Source of the DNA: Bryoerythrophyllum caledonicum | Taxonomy: Eukaryota; Streptophyta; Bryopsida; Pottiales; Pottiaceae | Length of the DNA: 64,000 nt | Direction: 5' to 3' | Assembly (NCBI GenBank): GCA_963971425.1 | Contig: OZ020524.1 | Location: 21,691,022 to 21,755,021 of the forward strand | Shown here: positions 1 through 13,080 of the stretch, in pieces | How positions within the stretch are numbered: the first letter of the stretch is position 1 | How the letters are laid out: every line of letters starts with the position of its first letter | The notes under the pieces: generated by a model | The model's database searches: none | Seen by the model: only the letters and a program-made list of their open reading frames with translations | What the model was told of the DNA's origin: nothing | Position numbers and translations under genes: made by a program

Positions 1-2741
1 TAAAGATCCGGTATTTCAAACCTGAGATCCAAAAATTATGGATCTCAGATCCAATTTTTCCGCCGGTCAACAATTCTAAGTTTCCGGTTTGGACAGACAA
101 GTAGGTAGCCGGGTGCAATCTGGAGCCCCATCGTTAACCGCTACTACAAGTCTAATGACCGGTACTACAAATCTTCTAATAAAAATAATAATCTAACTAA
201 AGAGTCTTCTTGTTCCGTCCACTCCGGAGCATCGGAGACGCTCCCACGGTCTGCTTCCTGCCACTTACCTTATCCGGAATGGGATCTGGTACTGGTCCAC
301 TTCCGGAAGCGGGAGCTTCAGAGTCAAGTTGATCGGTTGCAGCTGCCACCTGCATCGCCTTCTCCGCTGTGCCGGTGGGAGTCCCTTGTGCTACCTTGGG
401 GCTGGTGGCAGTGCCCGGATGACCTCAGGAAAGGGGAGAGGTCGTCTTTCGTCGACTGGAGGTCGGTGGCGAAAGAGGGATCCGGAAGCTAGAAGGGGAA
501 TCCTGAAACAGTGCTGAAGGGAGGTAGGTCTTTCTGACCGTCTCCGGACTGTTGAGAGGCGCCTTGCCACTCTGTCCGGGCGGGGCTGTGTCCGGAGTGA
601 CCACAGTCTCCTCCATCGGTCCCTTACCCTTTCCGGAAGGTTCATGTGCATGTTGTGAAGGTCCGGTTGCCTCCGGGGACGAGGTCAGGTCGATGGTGGG
701 GTTCGGCTCCGCCGGCCTCTCCGAGATGACGGCACTGGCTGCGTTGTCCGCCAGTAATTGCATCTGCTCCTACGTCTTTTCCATCTTCCGGGCATGGTCC
801 AGAAGGAAACGGATGACCTACCCCCGGTTTGCTTCACCTCCCTTCTCTAGGTACTCAGTGAAGAGAATGCTCCAGTTGACAGTGTCAACCGAAAAACTTA
901 GCGCTTCCTGCACCTCGCCAAGGGCTTGAGCTGATGCGGCTGCCTTCGCTTCTGCTGCCTTCCGGAATACTTGGGCTTCTTCGAGCGCTGCATCTACCTT
1001 CGATAGGTCCTGCTGCATCTTCGTCCGGGCTTGCAGAAGGGTCTGGTGTTGGGCTTCCATCTACTCCAACCGGAAGTCGGTTTCCCCAAGGCTCTTCAAT
1101 CGGGGCAGGATTTCCTCCGAATTTTCAAGCCGGAGCTCTCCCATGATGGTGTATATTAGGGAGGTGTTGTCGTTCAGGTGTTGGTTGATCCGGGAAGCTC
1201 TCCATGCAACGTGCTGGAGCAGCTCCATGATGTCCTCCTTGTGCCTCCCGATAAGTGTCGGGAGATCTCGGGTCGGGCATCGCCCTGGTCGCTTCGACGG
1301 CCCCGCTCCATCTTCATCTTCACCTTTGGGAGCCGGGTCTAGACAGGTGGGTGGGGAGCGCACCGATGGTGATTCCGGTTGGGTTGAGCGACTTTTTTTC
1401 CGGGTCTGGGGTGTTGGCGCCGGAGCTGTCTCCGTTTCTTCATCTTCATCACCCTGCTCATCAACCTCTACCCCTCCGTACCTCTGAATGGTCAGCAAGG
1501 CTTTTTATTCGTCGTGTTCTTCCGGTTTAAGCAGCTCATGATGGTGGTAGAGGTGGGTCAGGTAAGCCGGAAGTGGCGACCCCGCCTTCCGGTTCCGGTG
1601 GAAGTTCTTGATCAGTCGCTCCACCAAGTCTTGCATGAGGGACCCCCAGTCGACGGTGATCTTCTTGTGCATAGCTCCTAAGAACGTCGTTGCCCACTTC
1701 AGCACTAAGCGCTTGGATTTCTCCGGGTGAAAAATAGGGTTTAGAAACCCTATCACGATCTGAGCTCGTGGGTCGGTTAGGTCGGCGATGGAGTATCCCT
1801 TCTTCGGATCAGCCGGTCCCCAAAACTCGCCGTCCGTGAGTTCATCCTTCCGCTCCGTTACCTTGACGTCCCCATCAGCGAAGGCGTAGGTCCGCGTCCA
1901 CTCCGCCCGGGTCCACTTTTCCGGGTGTGCTCGTATATTATCGTCATACTGATTGTCGGGTGCGCCTATCAGCTCCGTCACGACCTTCTCATCTTTAGTT
2001 CCCCAGGCCGCCGCTATTAGGCCGGAGCACCCCATGATATCTTGAAAGTGGAACAAGGTATGCATGTCTCGGTCGGCCGTCGGGTACTCCAGTATCACTC
2101 TTACGATGGGTGGTCCCCCGGTGGCAGCACTCTTCACCTTCTCCTGTTTTTCGGATCGCTCGCCGGCGGTGGCGCTCTGCCGACAGCCCTCCGGTCGTAC
2201 ATGCACGCACTGACCTCACAAGAACTCTCTACTACTGCTGGATGCTTGAGGAGCAACCAGCTTAAAAACCAGCAAAAGGAAGCAGGAGAAAAAGGAATTG
2301 AAAAAAATGCGGGGGAAGGTAAGAAGAGGAAGAAGAAGATAACTGGTTTTGGAAGTTCCGTCGGTTGCTCTTTTAACAACGGCCCTAAGATACGGGATTC
2401 TCCAACGGTAGTGACGTCACTATCACAGTTTATTTTAACGGCTCTGATGTCACCATCCCCATTATGACGGATTTTGTAACGGGTATCTAGTGATTCTTTC
2501 CCCCGGTTCTAGGGTCTTCCGGGTAGCTCAGCTTATGACCGGATCCGGCCGTGACTAGCCGTCCGGATTACGCACTTTGATAGAGCTTTTAAGGACTTAA
2601 CCGGTCCGACCATTATCTTATCTTCTAATTTCTGATTCTGTACTACATTACTTACTTATACTCATCTTTTACCACTAATTTTTTTATTTAAACCGGTTTT
2701 TTACGGTTAACTTCCGGAAACCGGTGGGACGGCTTCCCACA
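1..2741 (-). mobile_element. Family-E LTR-like unit, copy E1 (fossil, left end outside window)
   Basis: This is the right-hand part of an old copy of the main repeat of the window. Its layout is collinear with the young copy at 17302-21209, beginning at about the point equivalent to 18400 there. It ends in the family's terminal stretch (poly-T block, then AACCGG-type and TTAACTTCCGG motifs) and a final CCCACA. The minus strand between about 425 and 2206 carries diverged remains of the family's long ORF, including the conserved block around DWGSLMQDLVERLIKN and the QRYGG motif. The copy is broken in several places. Protein divergence from the young copies is large, so it is one of the oldest copies here. 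The left target duplication lies outside the window. Confidence 0.8.
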
Positions 2742-3411
2742 GAAGGCAAAGTTGTTCGACGCCGGATTCGATGAGGCCCGGAAGATGGACGGCCCGGTGG
2801 CGAAGAAGCTTGTCGGAGTATTGGTGGAGTACCACTCCAAAATGGAGAAGGTGTTGGAGGAGTGCCGGAAGATTCACGCAGGGATCTTCCGAGATGTTGG
2901 GAAAGGTAAGCAGAAGGTGTCTCCTGAATCCAAGCCAATTGAGGCACTTCCGGTAGTGCTGGCGGTTTTGGATCCGGAGTCGGATTCCAAACCCCGGGTG
3001 CGGAACCCAAGAAGCGGAAGGACATGCTTCCACCGTTGTCTTAGCTGAAGACAAGGGTTCGGCAGGGGAAGACAAGTAAGGTGAATATCGACACAACGGA
3101 TTCTCGAGTCTCCAAGAGGCGGACCCTGTCCGTTTTCGAGAAGGCAACCCCGAAGCGGCGGAACCGGTCGGCTTCGCGGACCATCACTCACGAGGCGGAG
3201 GAGAAGACCCCTACAAGCTAGCGGATCAAGGTGCAGAAGCCGGAGAACAAGATCGAATGGGAGGAATCGGCTTCGCCACAAGTTGGGACATTAACGGTAA
3301 GACTCTCGGATTCTTCAGAGGAAGACGAAGGTCGGACCAAGAAGATAAGGCGTAGGATAGCTCCCCTGCTTTGTGCACAAGGAACTAGCCGTAGGAGGTT
3401 AGGAGTCTAGA
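2742..3411 (+). other. Basic, coding-looking segment abutting E1
   Basis: Directly after the end of E1 the plus strand becomes GC-rich and coding-like for about 670 bp. It encodes lysine/arginine/glutamate-rich, low-hydrophobicity protein with a helical first part (around ARKMDGPVAKKLVGVLVEYH) and later serine-acidic clusters (LSDSSEEDEG) followed by KKIRRR. I do not recognise the family. It may be internal sequence of the element to which E1 belongs, or another gene or element into which E1 inserted. No primer-binding site is visible at the junction, which slightly favours insertion. It is not intact throughout. Confidence 0.4.
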
Positions 3412-5133
3412 AGTAGAGTTAAACGGTCACAGCGGTGACCCGGTTATTAGGGTTTTACCCGGATCTGGAACTTGTTCCGGAAAAGGTGGATCGGATCCGT
3501 AACTTTCGAATATGGTCGGGGTTAGTTAGGAAGTGACGAACAAGTGTCAGTACCTGTTTTAATCGTGGATTCTTGGGTTTTGTGTTTTGATTTCCGAAGG
3601 GAGGATATTTAGTTGTTAGTTTCAAGGCAGTTAGGGTCTTACTAGTTGACCTAATCGTAAGAGCGGGAAAGATTACGGACCCCGGCAAGTTAAGGCTTTG
3701 GTGTGTAGGTCGGACGCCTTGCAAGGCCGTCGCTGCAGCTAGAATCCGGTTCCCTTTATCTTAGTGTTAGGATGGGGGTTTGCAAGCACCCAACTACGGG
3801 GCATTGTTTCCTAAGGTTGTATGAGATACGCTACCCACTTTTAATGTTAAGTTTGTGTCTTTCTATCTTGACACCTATCTATCCCTATTTGTGTGAGCTC
3901 CGAAGTGGTCCTTGTCACGAACGCACTCCATTCTGCATGGTTGTGTAACCTTCGTGAAGCCTGAATTGGGTGGAGAGGAAAAGATGAGGGATCCAGGTTT
4001 CTACGGGCTTCCGCGAAAGGGTTAGAAATTGTAACTGGTCATAATCGGATCCAGATCTTCTGGGATTTCCGTCGTTGTAGTAAGTGGAGGGTCGGAATAC
4101 CTCTTGCGTGATCGGTTGTCGGGTAACACTCCGGTGTCGTGGCAATGAGCTTGTGTCTCAAGAAAACATTGGGTTTCGGGCTGCACCTTTTACTCAACCA
4201 AGTTCTTGTAAAGTATAACTCCAAAAATATATTATTATAGAGAAAGATTGTCATTTTTAAGGAACAACCACTTCAATACACAAGTCCTTTTAAAACAAGA
4301 AAGTTCAACTATCAAAGAAAACTATGTAAAATTCATAAGTCTTAGAAAGTGGAACAAACCTGAGCCCTAAGATCTTGTAGCTCACAATTTAACCGTCCAA
4401 ATGCTACCAAAATTCTCCAATAGGACTGATCTACTATATTTGAGTAGCACACAAAATCTCAACCGTTGATATGTCTTAGATCTTGAGAAATTGCAAAAAC
4501 ATCAACAACCTCTTCAAACCCTTGTTCTTCAACATCCGTGTACAAAAATACCCATAACTTCCAAACCAAAATTCCAAACGCCACGAAATTTAGGATGCTC
4601 CTTGCCAACATATAAATGAACCTTTTCAAAAAATCTTAGCCAAAAATTCGCCCCCAAGCCGAAAATATGGTGAAACCCGTGACCAATAACAAAGGGGTAT
4701 ACTTATAGCCTTACAAAATACATGTGCCTTGTTTGACTCCAAATATATTTCCTTCATAAAAGCTCCAAATTCCTCAATTCTTCTCTGCAAAACGTAGAGC
4801 TTAAGAACAACTTTACAGTCACTTTTCTTGATTTCCAAAAGCTTTCTTGAAACTCCTGAGATGCTCAAAAGAATAGGAGTTGGTTTGAAAATCGCCCCCT
4901 AACTTCAAACGCTCATAACTTCTTAACCCCAACTCCAAATCCTATGTTTTTTGTACCCAAAGTAGAGCCTAAAATCCAAACTACTCGAATATGGCCTCTC
5001 TTGATCAAATGCCTCCTTCAAAGTTGCTGGAACGCTAGATAAGGCCGCGGATAGCCCCCTTGATTCTCATTGGTCATGAGAATCGGCGAATGGGAGGCGG
5101 ACATTCATCCAAAACCCATCTCCCCTCCATCCC
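3412..5133. other. No gene seen
   Basis: AT-rich to neutral DNA without a convincing reading frame. The first 400 bp still share the CCGGA-rich composition of the E family. The part at 4260-5060 is purine-poor and looks like decayed repeat DNA, but I could not assign a family. Confidence 0.5.
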
Positions 5134-5193
5134 TTGCCACCTCCTTCAATCCTTTGCCACCTCCTTCAATCCTTTACCACCTCCTTCTTATCC
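5134..5193. repeat. 20-bp tandem repeat, 3 copies
   Basis: Three near-identical 20-bp units of the form TTGCCACCTCCTTCAATCCT follow each other at 5134, 5154 and 5174, inside a pyrimidine-rich stretch. Confidence 0.85.
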
Positions 5194-5542
5194 TTCTATT
5201 CCTTGTCATATCATTCTATGTTTTTTACACTATCTTTTGCATGTTCAATTCTATCTTTTCTATTTAAACATTTAGAACTAAACTCTAAACTTTAAGCCCA
5301 AAACTTTATCTAAAAGCTTAACATCAAACATTTAAGTCCTAAATAATCCAAAGACTTCAACTAATTTAACAAAAACGTACGAAATAACCCTTTCATATCA
5401 ACTTTCAAACTAATTTACTAATTATTATAACATACACCAAACTTATAAATATATTACCAATTGTGATTGGTTTTTTACATATTTTGGGTAATCCTAATAT
5501 AAAAAAGTCTTTATATACTACTAGATGATATCTTCGCACATC

Positions 5543-5830
5543 GATCACGGCTCAGCGGGCTAGCTGAGCGCTCCGCCACACTAAACTGGTTCAGTGTTCG
5601 ATTCCAGTAGACTACCTGAACGGTTAATATGACTCGTGGTCCTGGGGACTACTGAAACTTTAGCAGTGTAACAACCGATTGATGCTCTTGAATCCTGAGT
5701 TAGTGACAAGATGCAGGAAAAATTTCCAAGATAAGGTTCGCCCCAGTAAGTATAACCGTGTGGTTGAGGATGAATCCACTAGTCATATCTTCACTATTGG
5801 CCTAGACCATTCAATACCCCTTATTTTTCT
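5543..5830 (+). mobile_element. tRNA-derived SINE-like unit
   Basis: A tRNA-like head is visible. A box-A-like TAGCTGAGCG at 5561-5570 sits inside a D-arm-like hairpin (GCTCAGCGGGCTAGCTGAGC). A box-B-like GTTCGATTCC follows at about 5596-5605, at roughly tRNA spacing. No acceptor stem closes around it and the sequence runs on into an unrelated body of about 200 bp, so a functional tRNA gene is unlikely. A SINE with a tRNA-type RNA polymerase III promoter is the better reading. I could not find a clear target duplication, so both outer limits are approximate. Confidence 0.5.
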
Positions 5831-6359
5831 ATACTAACATATGTTTTCACATCATGTACGCAATCACTTCACGACACCGGTAGTTGTCAGGAGGTAGACA
5901 CCACTCTGGTGCGTGTCTTTGTCATGTGTAGAGAATATTAGGATTGATAGTGGAGTCTTTTGCCACTCTAATCTACGAGAGGAGAGTTTTGCACACCGTT
6001 CTTCTCCAATCAGGATGCGTCCTCCGATAGCTAATGTCATGAGGGAAAACTAGAGCTAATTACCGGTGTGTGGATGGTTTGATATTCCCGGATCCGGATT
6101 CAAAACCGGAAACGGGAAATTAAGGAAAGGCAATCCGGATAACCGAGAAGGTGAAATAACCGGATTGGGTCTGATTGGATAAGAAGAATAAGAAGAAGTT
6201 TAGGAAGGAGTCATAACCGGATTGTCCTAATCTAGCAAACTTCACTTGAATTCCTGGAACGATACACAAGTCACCACCTGGGGTGTTTTGATCACTTAAA
6301 ACACTCAAGGGGATGCATTTGCAACAACCGTGTTCCGATAGCCACCACCTTCCACGGCT
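5831..6359. other. No gene seen
   Basis: Unassigned DNA with scattered CCGGA motifs around 6080-6230. It may be the far left of a decayed E copy, but the alignment is too weak to claim. Confidence 0.4.
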
Positions 6360-7062
6360 GGCCTTCCAAAACTTAGCATCCAGCTAATTTCTCCACCTAA
6401 CCCTCTTTTTTTTTCTTGCACAACTTGGAGGTGCCCCAAGTTCCATGAATAACATCTTTTAATTTTAATCTTTTGTCACAAGGCAAGCACATGGGCCTCA
6501 AATAATTGAGGCCACTTTACCTAATTCCAAGGTTCAAACTCTACCTAAATCTACCTAACCTCTTGCCACCATTTGCATGTGACTACCTTAATTAAATAGT
6601 GATTGGCGAAGGCTTTTATTTCAAGCCTTTTAACCTTTTCCTTGATTAATTATTATTAGGCTATAAGCCTAATTTCCTTTTTTTCCCTTTCCCTTCATCA
6701 TAATTCCTTCTTCTCTTTCTTCATCACCCCTTCTAATTGTGTTAAAAATACCAAGGTTTACTTGTGGCTCTTCTAATGGTTGAAAAGGTTTATAATTTTT
6801 TATTTTATTTTATTTTTTCTTTCTTATCTTCTTTTTGTTTATTTCTTTTAATCCTTATTTTTTTTTGGTTAACCACATAAAAATCATTAATTGCCATAAT
6901 ATTGCTTCTAAATTAAAAAATGGCAGTTTAAGAGGCCAATTGGCCACTTTAGCCAAAAATCATAAGTTAATGTAACCTCTTAACTCGATTCACAACTTTC
7001 TACTATTAAATTGTGAGTTTTTTTAACCCTTTTGACACTATGAGCTGATTTTGGGGCTCACA
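6360..7062 (-). mobile_element. Repeat F1, LTR-type end (fossil)
   Basis: About 700 bp resemble 29090-29795 in the same orientation and 63510-64000 in the opposite one. On the minus strand the unit starts TGTGAGCCCCAAAA, which fits a TG...CA type terminus. Shared landmarks, read on the plus strand, are a TCTTC-rich block, TTGGTTAAC followed by an ATAAAAAT-type stretch, and the final GGGGCTCACA. It ends where the old E copy E5 begins, so it probably inserted into E5. The other end is not defined and no coding part is seen. Confidence 0.5.
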
Positions 7063-10000
7063 AGATACTCCACTATCCGGTAGTTCGAGTGTCCAGACGT
7101 TCACTATCCCGTGACTTTAAGTGACCATACACCCACTATCCTACTGTCTAACCGGTGTACAATGTTGTATCCGGATCTTTGCTCTGACATCATCCGGATG
7201 GCCCTCCGGACGCGGTCACGCAGATCTCGATCCATCTACAACGACATCCTTTTGGTCCAAATCAACTCTCTCTTCCTCCCAACTCCATAATTCTCCTGGG
7301 AATGCCTATTAGACGTGTAGAATGGGCTTTTGATCCTAATCGTGGAGGCAGACTCCGACCGCAACCGGACTCCGGTTTAAACGGAATTTTCGTCTACTAG
7401 GGAATACCAGACCCACCTCTGCTATACTTTCCCACCCCTATGGCTACTTCCGGACCCTAAAAGTAGCAGGCTTCATCATGCGCTCATCTCCAATGCCTCC
7501 GGGCGCTGTCCCAATCTATGTCCAACTGGCCGTCTCGGGAGATCCGGTACTACTGGAGTTTAAACAACAAAAAGGTAAGAGGAAGATCAGCACCTTCAGA
7601 ATTGGCCCTGTCCTTGCTTCAAACTCACACCACTCACTCAAAGTTGACAACACCAAGTGCTACGAGTTCAATGCAAAAACATAGAATAAAAAAAGGCCGG
7701 TTGTCACTGAGACGGATTCGTTAAGTACAAGTTTACTTCCAAACCTAGACCTTGGAAGCTTTTAATTCCTAACTCCAATCAAAGCAAAGAAGATTCCCCT
7801 CCAAGGCAGAGTCTTCTAGAAAATCTTATCCTAAAAGGTCCGCAAAATCCGGAAAAGTCACAGATCTGATCCTTAGATCCTAAAATCACGGAAAAGGTTC
7901 CGGACTCCGGATTTCCTATTGTATGCTACAAAAACCGGCAGTTCATTCCATCTGCAGCCGGGTGCAATGGTGAGCCCCATTGTTAATCGCCGTCCAGACT
8001 AGAATTATAGCCAAAAATTCTAAATCAAACACTATCATAAGGCGTGGTACACGGTGCCTTATTTCTCCCGCTTCTACGCGCGGGAGAAATCTCAACGGTT
8101 ACCCGCTGCTTACCCTTGCCTTTCTTCGACGTTGACAAAGGAGGATCGACCTTCCGGATTACTGGTTCGGAAGTGGGAGAAGTCTTTGCCACCGGAGTTC
8201 TGGAAATTGGAGGCGGAGGTTACCTTTCCGGCGCACTTTCCTCCCCTAGTATGGACTAAAGCTCCGGCTCGGCAGTCTGTCTGACCTCCTTGACCAAGTC
8301 TTTGTAGCTTCCGGAAGGACTTCCTCGTCCTTGTGCCAGCTGTCGGGATATTGACTTGGGTGATGCCCGTAGATCTGTCTCCTCCGGAGAGTTAGGTAGT
8401 CACATAGCCAGAGGTGTCATCAACTCCGGAAGACGCTTCAATAATTCACCGGTGCTGAGGTTGGGAGATGTCATCCCTTCCATAGGTGCCCTTGGTGAAG
8501 GCAAATCGAGGTCCTCCAGATTCAAGGAGGTCGCACTTGCTACAGCCGGCTCTAATCGTGGTGGTTCCAGAGGTGCCGTGGTCCGGCCAGGAGTCATGAA
8601 GTCATCCGGTACTTGGGCCGCCTTGTCCTTCGGACTTACCTGGAGGATATGGCCACCAATAATTGCATCTGACTCCACGCGTGGCCCATCTTCTCTGCTT
8701 GGTTGAAGAGGAACTGGAAGTTATTGGTTTGGGTCACTTTCTTCTCCTTCTCCACTAGCTTGATGAAGAATTGGCTCCAGTTATCAATGGCCACCGAAAA
8801 GTCCAGAGCTGCCCGGACATCCGTCAAGATGGCGGCGGATGCATTAGCCCTTGCCTCAGCCTGATTCTGAGCCTCCTCCGCGAGCGCTGCCTCCTGCCGT
8901 AAGTTCACCACCTGTTTCTCTAACGCATTGTTAGTTTGATACAAGTTGGAGGTCTATAGATGCAGCGCCTTCAATGAAATTTCTTTGCTCCGGAGTTCCT
9001 CTACTCGGACGATGACGTCTTCGACCTCAATGACACCCAGGCTTCGGAAGACTAGTGCTCCACCCCCTCCTTCATTGCGTGGTTGAGGGTCCGGGGGGCT
9101 TTCACCCTCCAGAGTAATCCGTCCAGAATTTTGTCAATTTCAACCATCTGGTCTCCGGATTCCTCTCTGTCGAGCTTCCGCTTCTTCCGGCTGGCGGTTT
9201 CTGATGGTCTGGCTTCATTTGAACTAGACAATCCGGTTGATTGACTGGTCTCCAGACTCTCCGGCTTTGGATCCTTGTTCCGTGCTCTCTTCTGGGTTTG
9301 TCGGTCGTCACCCGGAGTGTTTGCCACTAGTGGTTCCAGTGCCGGTCCAACTTCCTTCCCGGATTCTTCCTCCGTTTCCTCAACTCCATACTTCTGGAAG
9401 CTCAGAACTTTGTCATACATCTTCTGCTCTGGCTGAGTGAGTTGCTAGTGTTGGCAGTATAGCTATATCACATAGGAGGCTAGCGGCGTTCCGGACTTCT
9501 TCACCTTTTGAAGGTTCACCACCAGCCGCTTGATCATTTTACTCATGAGAGTGTCCCAATCAACCGTAATCATTCCCCGGAGCGCTCCAAGGAATGTGCA
9601 GGCCAACTTGGACACTAGACACTTCGGCTTTTCCGGATAAAAAAATAGGGTTGAGAAACCCTAGTACGAGCTTGGCGTCTACGTATTTGAGGTCTTGGAG
9701 ACTGAACCCTTCCTTTGTATCAGCCTTCGCTTCAAACTCCTCCGCCACGAACTCATCCCTTTGTTCCACCACCTTGGTTTGTCTTGCCCAGAAGTCGTAG
9801 GCTTACGACCATTCCGGTACTCCCCATAGGTCCGGGTGTCCCCGCAGCATCCCGTTGTACTTGGAATCTGGAGTTCCTATCAACTCTTGGACAAACCTCT
9901 TGTTTCTGATGCCCCAAGCGACGTCCAGGAATCTGGCGCAGCCCATGTCGTGCAGGCAAGCCCTCAGGAGGCTGACTTCGTCTGGGTTCTTAGGGATATC

Positions 10001-10608
10001 CAGCAGAATCCTCATCAAGGGCGGAAGAACGATGGTCGGCGCCTCGTCCCGCTTTCCTCTTCCGTCCTTGTTCGTCTTTTTCTTTTGGGCCATGGCGTCC
10101 GTCTTCATCTGCTCTTTTGACGATCCTCACACTCACTCAAAGTCATCCCTGCACGCACCGTCCTCACCAGAAGTTAGAACTCTCCCTAACGGACATACGT
10201 CTGTTCTAACCGTTTACGCTATCAAATTCTAACGGTCAAAGTTAAAGGGAGAAGGAAAGAAAGAAAGAGAAAGCAAAGGAACAGAAGGAAGCTTTGGAGA
10301 AAGAAAGAGATTTTCCTCGCATCGTGTCTTTTTATAGGTGGCAGTTAAGTCGGCTTCCAGAATCAATACGATTGATGGTGACAACTCTGGATTTCAGATT
10401 TTCCCGGAGTTCCGGCAAACTAATCCGGCCATCTGTTCAACAGTTTAGGTCCGATTAAAGATTCCAGACGGGTTTAAGAATCTTTATTCCTACATCCTCA
10501 CTTTAGGTTCTATTATAGTCTACACTATAGTACTTACTTAACTACTTTTTTTCTTTTTTCCGGATTTTTAAGGTTAATTCCGGAACGTGGTGGAAAATGA
10601 CTTCCACA
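7063..10608 (-). mobile_element. Family-E LTR-like unit, copy E5 (fossil)
   Basis: An old E copy, collinear with 17302-21209 from about the point equivalent to 17615 to the right terminus (CTTCCACA at 10601-10608). The minus strand from about 10108 down to 8400 holds remains of the family ORF, including the start-proximal MAQKKKTNKDGRGKRDEA block. Upstream of that start lie a clear CTATAAAAAG-type TATA box (minus strand, 10328-10337) and the AACGG-bearing inverted repeat at 10188-10235. The ORF is broken in several places. The left end is lost or displaced by repeat F1. Confidence 0.8.
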
Positions 10609-11189
10609 ATATCCAACGCCGATACATGCCCAAAAGCCTCGTCAATATCCGACCCTGGCCCAAAGTCTGTAGTGGAAGCACTCTTCGAGGGGTCTGGTGA
10701 GGGAGAGCGGTGATACCGACTTTGTGTACTCACCATAAACAACAACCACCTCGGGACCTATCTACGAGTACTATTTAAAGGGTAAAGGTACGAACGGACA
10801 ACCTGCACCTGCAAAACCACCAAACTTTGTAGTTCACAGATCATCACCTCCGGCTAAGCACAGGTCCAACCACAATCCTCCACATCAAAAGGTCTTGCCG
10901 GCTATGAACCCAACTTTACTCCTACGGTATCCTATCACAATCTGGATACAACAGAAAACGGGACCACTAGAAAACATCGGCACAAGCCCGCAACACGGGG
11001 GAGGTACCGTGCAAGAATCTAGAAATCAAAATCGGATACTCCCTCAACAACATAAAAGTAGAAAAGACAAGGAGTCAGAGCCACTGGCACACGCCTGCAG
11101 TAGATGGCCCGAGTTGCAAACGTGCAATTCAACGTGAAACATTCGAAATTGTATTTCATGTCTCAAAACTTGAAGTTCTATGGAAATTT
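10609..11189. other. No gene seen
   Basis: Non-repetitive, C/A-rich DNA. One 80-codon open stretch at 10895-11137 has no recognisable composition or motif and is not called. Confidence 0.4.
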
Positions 11190-12190
11190 ATGGAAGATGG
11201 TGTTTAATAACACAATTCAGCCCTTAAAAATCATCAAGTAGGGCTGAAGATCAACTCCAAATGCCATTCCAATAATTTAAATGGATTCCTTGGAAAATTT
11301 CACCTACCGTGAGTGCAAATTTTGCTCAAATCCGACCTAAATGGCCTCCACAAATGAACTTCAAATATTAGACTAATTTTTTATTTTTTTTCTTAACACC
11401 CACAAAATGTGGTTTTTGAAAAAAAAAATTAATCAAAAGTTTCTCATTCACTCTTGGCAGAAATCCCCCTAGAAAACTCAAATCTGGAGTAAAAATCCAA
11501 AAATAGTAGTTATTTTGGAAGATATTAACTCACAGTTAAATGGATTTTCCTAAAATTATAGTTTCATCCACAATGGATGAAAATTGCGACCGTGGATGAA
11601 AATTTGCCCGACTGATGAAAAATGTATGAAAAATTGGGTCGACGGATGAAAAATGGCAAAATGGATGAAAGTGTCCTTCACTCCAAACTTTCACCGCCCA
11701 CAATTTCTTCAAATATTGTTCTAATCTCGCGCCGTTTATTATATTGGAGTTGTCTAAACGCCCACTACAACATCAATCTAAGTACCCACAAAAAAATTAT
11801 ATCTTTCTAAGCTCTAATTTCACAGCTAAAGAGAGATATGTGGGGAGGCTTTTGTCAAGTGAACAAGTATGAAGTCACTAATGACAAACAATCACTTACA
11901 AACAAAGGTAATCACTAACACTCTCTAACTCACTCACAAAGCTTGACTTGACAAAGACGTCAAGTCAAGGACGTGTGCGGCGCTATACGCACACGCATAC
12001 AATCCTAAGTGGATGAAAATCATCCATGGATGAATGCGGTGCGCCGTCTTTCGTCCCTAAACACCCATAGATTAGTAACAAACTAATCTACGTTAAAACT
12101 ACGATAGAAAGAGGCCCTCGACGCCACGTCCTGTGACAATTGAGTGGCTAGATGCCGTTATAATATGTCACTCTTGAGTCCTAGATGGAA
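11190..12190 (+). mobile_element. Repeat A, about 1 kb, LTR-type (fossil)
   Basis: This segment resembles the reverse complement of 22830-23890 over its whole length. Shared landmarks in order are GTGTTTA...AACACA, CACCCACAAAA, GAAGATATTAACTCACA, a GGATGAAAA-rich block, CTTGACTTGACAAA with GTCAAGTCAAGGAC, a GCGGCGCTATACGCACA motif, CGTCCCTAAAC and GAGGCCC..GACGCCAC. The partner lies beside a copia relic on the same strand and could be its terminal repeat, so this copy may be a separated terminal repeat of that family. No coding part is present. Confidence 0.5.
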
Positions 12191-12970
12191 ACTAACAACC
12201 GGCTAGAACCTCACTTTAAATACCCCTAAAATTTAAATTGTATTTAAATGGCAAGTAGCGAAAACCATCAATTTATCAAATATAGCCATTTACTGAAACA
12301 TCTATTTCATGCAAAAAGCAGGTGCTCTAGGCAAGTGTCAAGTCAGGCTTAATCAATTTCATGAAGGTGTGCCAAAGTATTTGAGAAATCCTTAAATGAA
12401 AATGCCAAATTGATAAAAATAAATCAATTAATAAAATCTATGACAATGCAAGACATCAGAGCCTAAAGGGAAGAGGGGTGAGAAAGCCTTGGCCTTTGGA
12501 AGGACCTGTATGAGGAATCCAAGAAGAACTTAGATGCTCCAAGGTCTTGGCCCTTGGATTTAAACCCCATGGTGGTCCAAAGACGTTAAATTTAGTAACA
12601 TGTGTTTTTGCCAAAAGTTGTTTTATTTATTTGGGAAAGCTGAACAACTATTTTCATGAATTAGTTATTTGACATGGAGGTGTCAAAGCTGAACCTTTGG
12701 TACACAAGGAAAATCCCCCTCATAAACGATAAGTTAAGCAATGTGTATATTGGAGAGAACAAATATAACATATTCATTTTTCAATGATAGCCAATAGAAT
12801 TTCAACCCAAGTGATTTCATTTGTTAACAATGAAATCCAAATTAGTTATATAATTTCAAAGTGTGTTGCCATATTTAGCCAGTGGCCACCAATACGTACC
12901 CCAAAAGCATTGACCAAAAGTAAGTGGTCTTGACTAATAGCAGACCTCCATCTTGAACCGAATGGGTGAT
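12191..12970. other. No gene seen
   Basis: AT-rich DNA without a convincing reading frame or repeat. Confidence 0.4.
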
Positions 12971-13080
12971 CACTACACCAAAGATGGCATTTAGTGTAAT
13001 GGTACAAATAGTGTAATTACCTAGTACACTATTTGTGAACAAGTTGGCAATTAGTATTAGCCGTCATTGTCATTTATGAT

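Noticed and set aside
5543-5615. Functional tRNA gene
   Set aside because: No acceptor stem pairs around the box A and box B region.
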